Notes under the pieces: generated by a model | Told to the model about the DNA's origin: nothing | Databases searched by the model: none | What the model saw: only the letters and a program-made list of their open reading frames with translations | Part shown: positions 22,604-31,036 of the stretch, piece by piece | Layout of the letters: every line of letters starts with the position of its first letter | Numbering within the stretch: the first letter of the stretch is position 1 | Assembly: GCA_964502145.1 (NCBI GenBank) | Contig: CAZCVI010000078.1 | Location: forward strand, 1-33,025 | DNA length: 33,025 nt | Direction of reading: 5' to 3' | DNA from: CAZCVI01 sp964502145 | Lineage (GTDB): Bacteria > Acidobacteriota > Aminicenantia > UBA2199 | Program-made: the position numbers and the translations under genes

Positions 22604-25429
22604 ATGCAATGCTATCGGAAGTATCTTTTATGGAGTATGCTGTTCATTTTTATTCTTGTATCCCTTTTGCCCCTGAAGTGTTGGGGGCAGGAAGGCAATC
22701 CTTTTATCCGTAATTTCAGCCGCCGTGAATACGGTGGGCACAGCCAGAACTGGTCAGTGGTTCAGGACAAACGGGGGGTGCTATATTTCGGGAATGTGAA
22801 CGGTTTACTGGAATTCGACGGTCAGAATTGGCGCTTGATCGAACTCCCCAACTACTCGATGGTCCGCTCCCTGGCCATGGACGAAAAGGGAAGGGTATAT
22901 GTCGGCGGCGTGGGGGAATTCGGTTACCTGACGCTCTCCACCAACGGCGAAACCATCTATCAATCACTGCTCCCACGACTGGACAAAAAAGAAGAACGCC
23001 CGGGCGATATCTGGAGCACCCTCGCCACCAGCCACGGCATCTATTTTAAAACCTATGCCGGGTTCTTCCGTTTATATCAAGGAAAAATCGACGTCATCCG
23101 GTTCACCTCTCACAGCCTGGGCTTTACCGTGGGGGCTGAAATCTTTTTTTTGGAGGATGGTCTCTATCGTTTAGAAGGTTCACGGGCACGGCTTTTACCC
23201 CATACTGAATCCCTCGCTCTCGAATTCACGGGGCAAGTATTTATCTTGCCTTACCCGGGAAATCGACTATTAATCGCAACACGGAAAAAAGGGTTTTATT
23301 TATATGACCTCAACATGCTGAAAAACGAAAAAACAAACGGCATGAATGGTGCTGTATTTGCTGTACCGCCGACTATTCTGGAACGGTTCCCTACTGAAGT
23401 GGATACCTATGTCAATGAAAACCAGCTTTATCTCTGTCATCCCATCAGCCCCAACCATTACGCTTTGGCGACTTTTAACGGTGGTATTGTGATCATAAAC
23501 AACCGGGGCAAATTCCTGCGGCTCCTGGATAAGAAAAACGGGCTCCAGGGCAACAGGGTCCATGATCTTTTTGAAGACCAGCATAAAAATCTGTGGGCGG
23601 TTTTAAACAATGGTATTTCTTATATTGAATTAAATTCTCCCATCACCATGTACAATGACAGCAACGGGCTTGAAGGTTCCATCATGCCCATTTTACGCGA
23701 CGGCGACCAATTGGTGGCCGCAACCCCCCATGGTCTTTTTACTTTAAAGGCCCACGCCAGTCCAACACTGGGGGAACGACCGGGTTTTGTCCCGGTTAAA
23801 AATATTCCCTGCTGCTGCTGGGCACTGACCCAGTTCAGGGAGAACTTGTTGGTGGGCGGGGCTTTTGGTGTCAGACAGGTGCAAGCGGGTACAGCCGAGA
23901 ATTCCTATTATCAAGAGCTGGTTTATAGTTTTGGGAAAACACCGCGCTTTCCCAACCATCTTTTTTTAGGGTTGCGGGAGGGGTTGGTCGCATTGGAATT
24001 CAACGCTCTGAATAGGGACAAGGAGGAAAAAGGCGAACCACTTCACGTTCTGAAACAATTCCGTTTTAAAAACCTTGAAGCGGATATCCGTCAAATCGCG
24101 ACGGATAAAGAGGGGAACTTGTGGTTGATGACCCAATACAACGGTCTCTGGTATCTCAAGTTTAATGGGGGGGATGTCTGGGATTATCAGCTTTACCGGT
24201 TCGGCGCGGAACATGGGTTACCCCGGATAGATTGGGATTATCTGTTATGTCTTGAGGAGCAGATTCTGGTGTGTACGCAGAGCGGGCTTTACATGGCGGC
24301 CACATTGCCGGGGCGGGGTTTTGATTTGTCCGCGTTACGATTTGAGCCGGAAAAAACAATTTCCCGGGTTTTGAATATTGGGACACTGCCCACTGGACCC
24401 CTGCGACAGGGTGCTGATGGTCGCATGTGGTTGGGGTTTGGGGATACTCTGGCTACCTTTAAACGGTTGAAAACTGGCGGGTATTCTTCCGAACGTACCC
24501 AGTTCCTTAAAATACGCGGGCCGATTGAAAACCTGTTATTGGAAGAAGATCATCTGGCTTGGATTGCTACCGCCGATGGCTTGTATCGTTTCGATCTTTC
24601 CTTTCAAAAAGATTACGCGGCCAATTACCGTGTTTTAATTCGTCGAATCTTGATTGACAACCATGATGTGCTGGCGATTGACCCATCGCCGCCAGGACGG
24701 GAACTGCCCTATAAAAACAACTCCCTCTCCTTTGATTTCGCGGCTGCTTTTTATGAGAATCCAGAGGCCACCCGTTACTCGTACTGGTTGGAGGGGTTCA
24801 ACCAGGAATGGAGTGGTTGGAGCAAAGAGCACCGGGCGGTATTTACCAATCTCCCGGAAGGGAAATATTGTTTTAAAGTGAAAGCCCGCAATATTTTTGG
24901 ACACCAGAGCGATATGGCGGTGTCGTGGTTTACCGTGGCTCCGCCCTGGTATCGTTCGTGGCCCGCTTATTTGGTTTACGTGGTCGCGATGATGTTATTG
25001 TTGGCCGGGGCCTATCGCGTGCATCGCTTTCAGGTCAAACACGCGGTGCTGCAAGAACGAAGCAAGTATGAAAAATGTCTCTTAGAACCAAATCAAGCCA
25101 AGATTTATACAAAAAAACTTCTGCAGGTCATGGAAACGCAAAAGCCTTATTTGGATCCCAATCTCAGTTTGGCTTCGTTGGCCAAGATCGTGGGTATCCA
25201 GCGTCATTTTATTTCGCAGGTGCTTAATATTGAATTGCAAAAAAACTTTTGGGACTTTATCAAGGAATACCGGGTAGAGGAAGCCAAGAGAATCCTGGAT
25301 GATCCGCGAAATGCCGATCTCAGTATTTTGCAGGTGGCTTTTGATGTCGGGTTTAATTCCAATGTCACCTTTTCGCAGGCTTTTAAAAAACAAACCGGCG
25401 TATCTCCTTCCAAGTATCGCAGTAAATGA
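22604..25429 (+). CDS. Membrane-anchored propeller/Y_Y_Y sensor fused to an AraC-type DNA-binding domain
   Basis: 941 residues. A signal peptide or anchor at about 9-29 is followed by two-component-regulator propeller repeats from about 40 to 660 (for example WSVVQDKRGVLYFGNVNGLLEFDG and LFEDQHKNLWAVLNNGISYIE). A Y_Y_Y domain lies at about 700-775 (YSYWLEGFNQEWSGW, then FTNLPEGKYCFKVKARN), a transmembrane helix at about 785-806, a short coiled linker, and an AraC-type helix-turn-helix at about 850-940 ending in VAFDVGFNSNVTFSQAFKKQTGVSPSKYR. Unlike the hybrid two-component systems of Bacteroidota there is no histidine kinase or receiver: the outer sensor connects through the membrane directly to the DNA-binding domain. 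The ligand may be a glycan, by analogy only. Target genes are unknown. Confidence 0.92.
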   Translation: MQCYRKYLLWSMLFIFILVSLLPLKCWGQEGNPFIRNFSRREYGGHSQNWSVVQDKRGVLYFGNVNGLLEFDGQNWRLIELPNYSMVRSLAMDEKGRVYVGGVGEFGYLTLSTNGETIYQSLLPRLDKKEERPGDIWSTLATSHGIYFKTYAGFFRLYQGKIDVIRFTSHSLGFTVGAEIFFLEDGLYRLEGSRARLLPHTESLALEFTGQVFILPYPGNRLLIATRKKGFYLYDLNMLKNEKTNGMNGAVFAVPPTILERFPTEVDTYVNENQLYLCHPISPNHYALATFNGGIVIINNRGKFLRLLDKKNGLQGNRVHDLFEDQHKNLWAVLNNGISYIELNSPITMYNDSNGLEGSIMPILRDGDQLVAATPHGLFTLKAHASPTLGERPGFVPVKNIPCCCWALTQFRENLLVGGAFGVRQVQAGTAENSYYQELVYSFGKTPRFPNHLFLGLREGLVALEFNALNRDKEEKGEPLHVLKQFRFKNLEADIRQIATDKEGNLWLMTQYNGLWYLKFNGGDVWDYQLYRFGAEHGLPRIDWDYLLCLEEQILVCTQSGLYMAATLPGRGFDLSALRFEPEKTISRVLNIGTLPTGPLRQGADGRMWLGFGDTLATFKRLKTGGYSSERTQFLKIRGPIENLLLEEDHLAWIATADGLYRFDLSFQKDYAANYRVLIRRILIDNHDVLAIDPSPPGRELPYKNNSLSFDFAAAFYENPEATRYSYWLEGFNQEWSGWSKEHRAVFTNLPEGKYCFKVKARNIFGHQSDMAVSWFTVAPPWYRSWPAYLVYVVAMMLLLAGAYRVHRFQVKHAVLQERSKYEKCLLEPNQAKIYTKKLLQVMETQKPYLDPNLSLASLAKIVGIQRHFISQVLNIELQKNFWDFIKEYRVEEAKRILDDPRNADLSILQVAFDVGFNSNVTFSQAFKKQTGVSPSKYRSK

Positions 25430-25496
25430 GACGGTGTCAGAAGGGGATCGTTCAATTCTCAATTCAATTATTATATGGTATAATAACGGTAGGTGA

Positions 25497-27242
25497 ATGA
25501 AGATGAAAAAAAGAAAATTGCCCATTGGCATCGAGGATTTTTTGGATATGAAGACAGGGAATTACTACTACGTGGATAAAACCCTGTTTATCAAGGAGAT
25601 CATTGATAGCGATGACAAAGTGTTGCTGATTCCCCGACCCCGGCGTTTCGGGAAAACTCTCAACCTCTCCATGCTCAGGTATTTTTATGACTGCTGCCCG
25701 GCCATCGGCACGACCCAACCCGCCACACCAACAACAGAAAGCCCGGTTCAGAATACCTATAAAGAGTTATTCACCGGACTGGCAATAATGGAGACCGATC
25801 AAGAATACTTGGACAAAATGGGGCAATACCCCGTTATTTTTCTCTCCTTCAAAAACATCAAGGATAATAACTGGAAATTGTGTTATGAGAGTATCAAGTC
25901 GCTTATCCAAAGAGAATATGCAAGACATGACTACCTTGCGGAAAGCCCAAAACTGATGCCCCATGAACGGGAGTTTTACCGCCAGATCGCGACAAAAAAG
26001 GGAAATCAAAGTGACTTTGCCAACAGTTTGGAAAACTTACTCATATCTTTAAACCGATTTTATGGAAAACGCGTGGTGATCTTGATCGATGAATACGACG
26101 CCCCCATCCATGCCGGGTTTAACTATGGCTATTATGACGAGATTATCAATTTCACCCGTATCTTTCTGGGCGGGGGCTTAAAAGATACCGGTCCTTATCT
26201 GGAAAAAGGTGTGATTACCGGTATTATGCGTATTGCCAAGGAATCCATTTTTTCCGACCTCAATAACCTCGGCGTGTTCACGTTGTTATCCGAGGATTTT
26301 CGCGGAATTTTTGGGTTTACCGAAACGGAAGTCAAAACCATGCTGGAAGATTTCCAGGTGGCAAACCTGTTTGAATCGGTGCGGTGGTGGTATAATGGGT
26401 ATCTTTTTGGCGACCATATCACCTATAATCCCTGGTCTATTCTGAATTTCTTGCGTGACCGGCGTAAAGAATTAAAACCCTACTGGATCAATACCTCGGA
26501 TAACAAGATCGTGGATTTTCTCCTGTCCAAGGGCGGCACCGAACTCAGGGAAGAATTGGAACAACTGGTGTCTGGCGAATCCATAGAAAAAGCGATTCAC
26601 GAAAACATCATCCTCAAAGATATCACCCTGCGTGATGATTTATTGTGGAGTTTCCTATTAATGGGGGGGTATTTAAAACAGACGGACAGAAGAAGGGACG
26701 AGGAAGCGGAAAAAACCTATTATATGCTGTCCATTCCCAATAAAGAAGTTAGGGCCACCTATACAGATATCATTGACCGCTATTTCGCCACCAAGATCGA
26801 AAACAAGAAACTGGAAGTTTTGCTCAAGGCACTGATTGAAGGCGATATTCATCTGTTCGAGAAAATGTTGCAAACCATCGTGTTGGCGGTATTTAGTTAC
26901 CATGATTTCGGAAATGAACCCGAGAAAGTCTACCATGCCCTGGTAGCGGGTTTATTAATCTGGATTTCCAATACCCATGAGGTCAAATCCAACCGCGAAT
27001 CCGGTTACGGTAGATATGATATCATGATTATTCCCAAGAACCCGGCCCAAATTGGCTATATCATCGAATTCAAATCCGTGGACGCGGATAGCAACGAAAC
27101 CATAGAAGCCGCCCAAAAAGCCGCCCTGGCCCAAATCGAGGCCAAACAATACGAAACAGAACTGCGCACCCGTGGCATCACCCACATCAAAAAACTGGCC
27201 ATTGCCTTTTTAGGCAAAAAGGTTTCAGTTAAAGAAGGATGA
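25497..27242 (+). CDS. AAA-ATPase-like protein with C-terminal PD-(D/E)XK nuclease domain, second copy
   Basis: 581 residues, same family as the gene at 19349 but clearly diverged. N-terminal opener KLPIGIEDFLDM...YYYVDKT, Walker A in RPRRFGKTLNLS (Lys53), Walker B in VVILIDEYDAPIHAGF (Asp198, Glu199), nuclease-like Asp508 in GRYDIMIIP and Glu524-x-Lys526 in IIEFKSVDAD. A TATAAT at 25479-25484 lies shortly upstream. AGGTGA touches the ATG at 25497; the in-frame ATG at 25503 has better spacing and may be the true start, removing two residues. It is the subfamily with the conserved DEYDxPI segment. Its position between a regulator and a protease gene gives no functional hint. Confidence 0.92.
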   Translation: MKMKKRKLPIGIEDFLDMKTGNYYYVDKTLFIKEIIDSDDKVLLIPRPRRFGKTLNLSMLRYFYDCCPAIGTTQPATPTTESPVQNTYKELFTGLAIMETDQEYLDKMGQYPVIFLSFKNIKDNNWKLCYESIKSLIQREYARHDYLAESPKLMPHEREFYRQIATKKGNQSDFANSLENLLISLNRFYGKRVVILIDEYDAPIHAGFNYGYYDEIINFTRIFLGGGLKDTGPYLEKGVITGIMRIAKESIFSDLNNLGVFTLLSEDFRGIFGFTETEVKTMLEDFQVANLFESVRWWYNGYLFGDHITYNPWSILNFLRDRRKELKPYWINTSDNKIVDFLLSKGGTELREELEQLVSGESIEKAIHENIILKDITLRDDLLWSFLLMGGYLKQTDRRRDEEAEKTYYMLSIPNKEVRATYTDIIDRYFATKIENKKLEVLLKALIEGDIHLFEKMLQTIVLAVFSYHDFGNEPEKVYHALVAGLLIWISNTHEVKSNRESGYGRYDIMIIPKNPAQIGYIIEFKSVDADSNETIEAAQKAALAQIEAKQYETELRTRGITHIKKLAIAFLGKKVSVKEG

Positions 27243-27267
27243 AGAGATTAAGTGATATTGGTTAATT

Positions 27268-27414
27268 GTTAACCGAAAAGCTGCGCCCTGCGGGCAATAT
27301 CAAACGCCTGCGGCGAAACAATTAATAAATTATCTACTTTCTTTTCTTTCTTTTTTTTCTTTTTCGCCGTAGGCGTTTATCGAAACGTCCGCAGGACACA
27401 TCTTTCCGGTTAAC
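27268..27414. repeat. Large imperfect inverted repeat, arms about 50 bp
   Basis: The left arm 27268-27317 and right arm 27363-27414 are inverted copies over about 50 positions with scattered mismatches (shared blocks include GTTAACCG and AACGCCT.CGGCGAA). The loop is a pyrimidine-rich tract of T and C. It could serve as a strong hairpin after the AAA gene, but it is longer than an ordinary terminator and its CCCTGCGGGC piece recurs at 21203, so a dispersed repeat is likely. Confidence 0.75.
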
Positions 27415-27497
27415 CATTAACCATTAACAATTCTCACTTCATCTTTATTTGTATACCTAACCATGTATATTTAATACCTAATTAGTTCGTTATGATT

Positions 27498-27568
27498 CCA
27501 CGGTCTGGAGGACTAAGATAAAACTTTGAAGTAACTCCATTTCCGGGCACAAGTCCGGTTTGCCGTGG
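27498..27568 (+). promoter_or_regulatory. Structured leader upstream of the secreted protease, candidate cis-regulatory RNA
   Basis: Three nested stems form a possible three-way junction: P1 CCACGG (27498-27503) with CCGTGG (27563-27568), P2 TGGAG (27506-27510) with CTCCA (27535-27539), and P3 CCGG (27543-27546) with CCGG (27555-27558). A further hairpin (AACTTTTT with AAAAAGTT, about 27575-27600) separates it from the AGGAGG ribosome-binding site of the protease gene. It does not match any riboswitch consensus I can recall with confidence. No covariation can be tested from one sequence. Confidence 0.4.
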
Positions 27569-27628
27569 CGAGAAACTTTTTTCTTAACAATAAAAAGTTC
27601 TAATAAAACGATTAGGAGGTTAACTTAA

Positions 27629-30600
27629 ATGGTATTAAAAAAAATGTGTTTGGGTATCCTGGTTCTGGTTTTGACCCTGTGGCTGGGTATTGGATTCATG
27701 CAAAGCCAAGATTATGCGGATAGTGATTACCTTGTGAAAACCAGCACTAAAAGTGGCTATCATGGCGACCGTCTGATTATCGAAGTCAAAGACGCGAAAA
27801 CAGCCAAAGAAGTGGCGGGGTTATATGGGATGGAAATCGAGAAACAATTTAAACACCTCTCCAAAAAACACAATGCCTGGGTGGGTGTGCTGGGCAAAAA
27901 CACGCGGGCTCTGGAAACAGGCAAAGCCATTGAAGCTATTGTGGCGGAACTGCGCGCCCATGCGGGCGTGGTAAGGGCCAACTATGATTACATGGCCTAC
28001 CTGACTGTCATTCCCAATGACCCGAAATTCGGGGAACTCTGGGGTTTACATAATAATAATGACACGGATATTGACGCACCGGAAGCCTGGAACATTTCCA
28101 CTGGTTCAGCCAATGTGGTGGTGGCGATGTTTGATACGGGTATTGACTATAACCACTCGAACCTGGCTGCCAACATGTGGAAAAATCCGGGCGAAATCGC
28201 CAATAACAATGTGGACGACGACAATAACGGCTATATCGACGATATTTACGGCATTGATGTGGCTTACCGCGACACCAACCCCATGGATGATCACTACCAC
28301 GGCACCCATACCGCGGGCACAGTGGGCGCACGGGGTAATGATGGTTTTGGCGTGGTAGGGGTGAACTGGGACGTGAAACTAATGGCCCTCAAACTCTTCG
28401 ATTCCAGCGGTTCCTGCTATACTTCCCGCGCCATTGAATGTTATGAATACGTGATCGACCAAAAACAAAAAGGGCAAAACATCGTGGCGGTCAATAACTC
28501 CTGGGGCGGCACCGATGCGATTCAAGAATTGTTCGATGTCATCAAACTGGCGGGCGAAAACGGTATTTTGTCCGTATGCGCGGCGGGGAATTCCTCTAAA
28601 GATAACGATGCGATACCCTTTTATCCCTCTGGCTACGATACGCCCTATGTGATCGCGGTGGCTGCCACCAACAGCGATAATACCCTGGCGGATTACTCCC
28701 ACTGGGGGGCCACCACCGTGGATCTGGGTGCTCCCGGTTCGGGTATCACCAGTTGCGCGCCGGGCAATACCTGGAAATTACTGAGTGGTACCTCCATGGC
28801 TACGCCCCATGTTAGCGGCGCGGTGGCGTTACTGGCTTCGATCTTCCCCAATGACACGGCTTTGCAACGGAAAAAAAGGATCATGGATAACGTGGACCCG
28901 CACTCCTCTTTAAATGGGAAATGTGTGACGGGTGGTCGTTTGAATCTGTATAAAGCGGCCACTTCGGGTTGTATGGCCAATGCGGATTTCTCGGTGGCCA
29001 AGAACGGTGACCTGGGCCGTATTTTCACGGATAAGAGCACGGGCAGCGGTTGTGAACTGACAGACTGGAGCTGGAACTTCGGCGATGGGGGTACTTCCAT
29101 CCAACAGAACCCGACCCATACGTATGCCGCCGCGGGATATTACGATGTCACGCTGACCGTGGGCGGTGGCACCAATACCACCAGTACACTGACTAAAAAA
29201 ATCTGGGCTGGCCCCAATAAAGCGCCAGTGGCCAATTTCTCCTACTCGCCGGGTACTGCTTTTGAATTAAAATTCAAAGACCTCAGCACGGATGCTGATG
29301 GTGATTTGGTGGGATGGAGTTGGAATTTTGGTGATGGCACGACCGCCACGCTGAAGAATCCGATCCACACCTATATGTATCCTGGCACGTATAATGTCAC
29401 GCTGACCGTCACCGATGGCGACGGCAGCACCAATCCGGTAACCAAAGCCGTGGATGTGAATGTGACCTATTGCGAATCCTCCTCCAATTCCGGTGCGCTG
29501 ATGTATATCAACAAAGTGCAGGTGGGCTCTTTCAATAACCCCTCCACGGGTAAAGCCACTTACACCGATTACACGGCGTTATCTATTGCCCTGCAAACCA
29601 GTCAGGCTTATACCCTCACCGTGGGATGCAGCACCAGCAGCAGTAGCAGTTATGTTCGTGTTTGGATCGATTACAACCTGGATGGGGATTTCGACGAGAA
29701 CGGGGAAAAGGTTTTGGAGAAAAGTGGTTATGGGACGATTAGTGGCACCTTGAATGTACCGGTTTCCGGTGTGGTTACCGGGAAAAAGTTACGCATGCGC
29801 GTTTCTGCCAATCAGAGTACCTATCGTGACGTGTGTGCCACGGCTACCGGTTGGGGCGAAGTGGAGGATTATGTGGTGATCATTAATGGTGGTAGCAGCA
29901 ATCAGGCACCCACGGCTAATTTTAGCACCTCGACCAGTGGTTTAACCGTGACTTGCACCAATAGTAGCACTGATTCCGACGGCACCATCGCTTCATATGC
30001 CTGGACCTTTGGTGACGCCACCACGTCTACACTGCAAAATCCTGTTCATACCTATGCGGTGGCGGGTACGTACACCATTGGTTTAACCGTCACCGATAAT
30101 GGTGGTTTAACCGGTACTGTTTCCAAACAGGTCACTGTTTCTGCTGCCAATCAGGCACCCACGGCTAATTTTAGCACCTCGGCCAGTGGTTTAACCGTGA
30201 CTTGCGCCAATAGCAGTACTGATTCCGACGGCACCATCTCTTCATATGCCTGGACCTTTGGTGACGCCACTACATCTACACTGCAAAATCCCGTTCATAC
30301 CTATGCTGCGGCTGGTACTTACACCATTGCTTTAACCGTCACCGATAACGGTGGTTTAACCGGTACGGTTTCCAAGCAGGTCACTGTTTCCAGCGGCGGA
30401 AGTGAACTGCCCACCTACTGTACATCTGCTTCCAGTACCTCTTACTTCGGGCATATTGCAGGCGTGGCTGTGGGCGGTTTCTCCAATACCTCCGGTGCCT
30501 CCAAGTATACCAGTTATACCACCCAAACGGTGAATCTCACCCATGGTCAAAGTTATAATGTCGCCCTGACCTCGGCCAATGCCAGTGGTTGGTACGGCAA

Positions 30601-30850
30601 TTGGCGGATATATATAGATTATAACCGCGATGGTGATTTTGATGATGCCGGTGAGATTGCCTATCAAGGATATTATAATGGTACGGGTACTTTAAACGGT
30701 TCTTTTACCGTGCCTGCCTCGGTGACGCTGAACAGCAAGCTGGGCATGCGGGTTTCGGTTAAATACAGTACTTCCTCCGGCAGTTATCGTGGTGCTTGCG
30801 AGACCGCAAGCTGGGGCGAAGTGGAAGATTACGCGGTTGTTATCCTTTAA
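27629..30850 (+). CDS. Secreted subtilisin-family (S8) protease with PKD and GEVED domains
   Basis: 1073 residues. Signal peptide at about 1-25, inhibitor-like propeptide at about 45-125, then the S8 catalytic domain at about 135-445 with the complete triad: Asp169 in FDTGIDYNH, His224 in HGTHTAG, Ser389 in GTSMATPHVSG, and the oxyanion Asn321 in AAGNSS. Downstream are PKD domain 1 (DWSWNFGDGGTS), PKD 2 (GWSWNFGDGTT), a GEVED domain (WIDYNLDGDFDE ... GWGEVEDYVV), PKD 3 and 4, which are near-identical tandem copies, and a second GEVED domain at the C-terminus. Such modules usually bind surfaces or polymers, so the enzyme probably degrades protein outside the cell. A strong AGGAGG ribosome-binding site precedes the start, and a structured leader lies upstream. 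Confidence 0.96.
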   Translation: MVLKKMCLGILVLVLTLWLGIGFMQSQDYADSDYLVKTSTKSGYHGDRLIIEVKDAKTAKEVAGLYGMEIEKQFKHLSKKHNAWVGVLGKNTRALETGKAIEAIVAELRAHAGVVRANYDYMAYLTVIPNDPKFGELWGLHNNNDTDIDAPEAWNISTGSANVVVAMFDTGIDYNHSNLAANMWKNPGEIANNNVDDDNNGYIDDIYGIDVAYRDTNPMDDHYHGTHTAGTVGARGNDGFGVVGVNWDVKLMALKLFDSSGSCYTSRAIECYEYVIDQKQKGQNIVAVNNSWGGTDAIQELFDVIKLAGENGILSVCAAGNSSKDNDAIPFYPSGYDTPYVIAVAATNSDNTLADYSHWGATTVDLGAPGSGITSCAPGNTWKLLSGTSMATPHVSGAVALLASIFPNDTALQRKKRIMDNVDPHSSLNGKCVTGGRLNLYKAATSGCMANADFSVAKNGDLGRIFTDKSTGSGCELTDWSWNFGDGGTSIQQNPTHTYAAAGYYDVTLTVGGGTNTTSTLTKKIWAGPNKAPVANFSYSPGTAFELKFKDLSTDADGDLVGWSWNFGDGTTATLKNPIHTYMYPGTYNVTLTVTDGDGSTNPVTKAVDVNVTYCESSSNSGALMYINKVQVGSFNNPSTGKATYTDYTALSIALQTSQAYTLTVGCSTSSSSSYVRVWIDYNLDGDFDENGEKVLEKSGYGTISGTLNVPVSGVVTGKKLRMRVSANQSTYRDVCATATGWGEVEDYVVIINGGSSNQAPTANFSTSTSGLTVTCTNSSTDSDGTIASYAWTFGDATTSTLQNPVHTYAVAGTYTIGLTVTDNGGLTGTVSKQVTVSAANQAPTANFSTSASGLTVTCANSSTDSDGTISSYAWTFGDATTSTLQNPVHTYAAAGTYTIALTVTDNGGLTGTVSKQVTVSSGGSELPTYCTSASSTSYFGHIAGVAVGGFSNTSGASKYTSYTTQTVNLTHGQSYNVALTSANASGWYGNWRIYIDYNRDGDFDDAGEIAYQGYYNGTGTLNGSFTVPASVTLNSKLGMRVSVKYSTSSGSYRGACETASWGEVEDYAVVIL
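29900..30391 (+). repeat. 249-bp tandem duplication encoding PKD domains 3 and 4
   Basis: The unit at 29900-30148 is repeated from 30149 with few differences, many of them silent. Both copies begin AATCAGGCACCCACGGCTAA. The low divergence points to a recent duplication or to gene conversion, and it is a site where copy number could change by recombination in steps of 83 residues. Confidence 0.9.
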
Positions 30851-30866
30851 TTAGTTTTGAATAACT

Positions 30867-30919
30867 CCGGCGGTAAAACGGTGAATTGGTTTTTTTGCTT
30901 CGCACCGTTAAACCGCCGG
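30867..30919 (+). terminator. Hairpin after the protease gene, probable terminator
   Basis: CCGGCGGTAAAACGGTG (30867-30883) pairs with CACCGTTAAACCGCCGG (30903-30919), 15 of 17 positions matching, loop 19 bases, starting 17 bp past the stop. No T tract follows, so rho-independent termination is uncertain; the GGCGGT core relates it to the dispersed elements of the window. Confidence 0.5.
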
Positions 30920-30938
30920 GGGGATTTCAAGGGAAAAA

Positions 30939-30957
30939 GGGGACAGGCGGGAAATTT
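30939..30957. repeat. GGGGACAGGCGGGAAATTT motif, copy 2
   Basis: Second occurrence of the motif seen at 22532-22564. It lies 79 bp upstream of the SEFIR gene start. Confidence 0.55.
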
Positions 30958-31036
30958 CCAAAAATTCTAAAGAGATGACTTTTTATATTTAATGGTGTAT
31001 ACTGTTCTTTAACAAAAAAAAACAAAGGGGTTGCCC

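Noticed and set aside
27498..27568. Cyclic di-GMP or other named riboswitch
   Set aside because: The three-stem layout is suggestive, but conserved loop and receptor sequences of the classes I know are not present.
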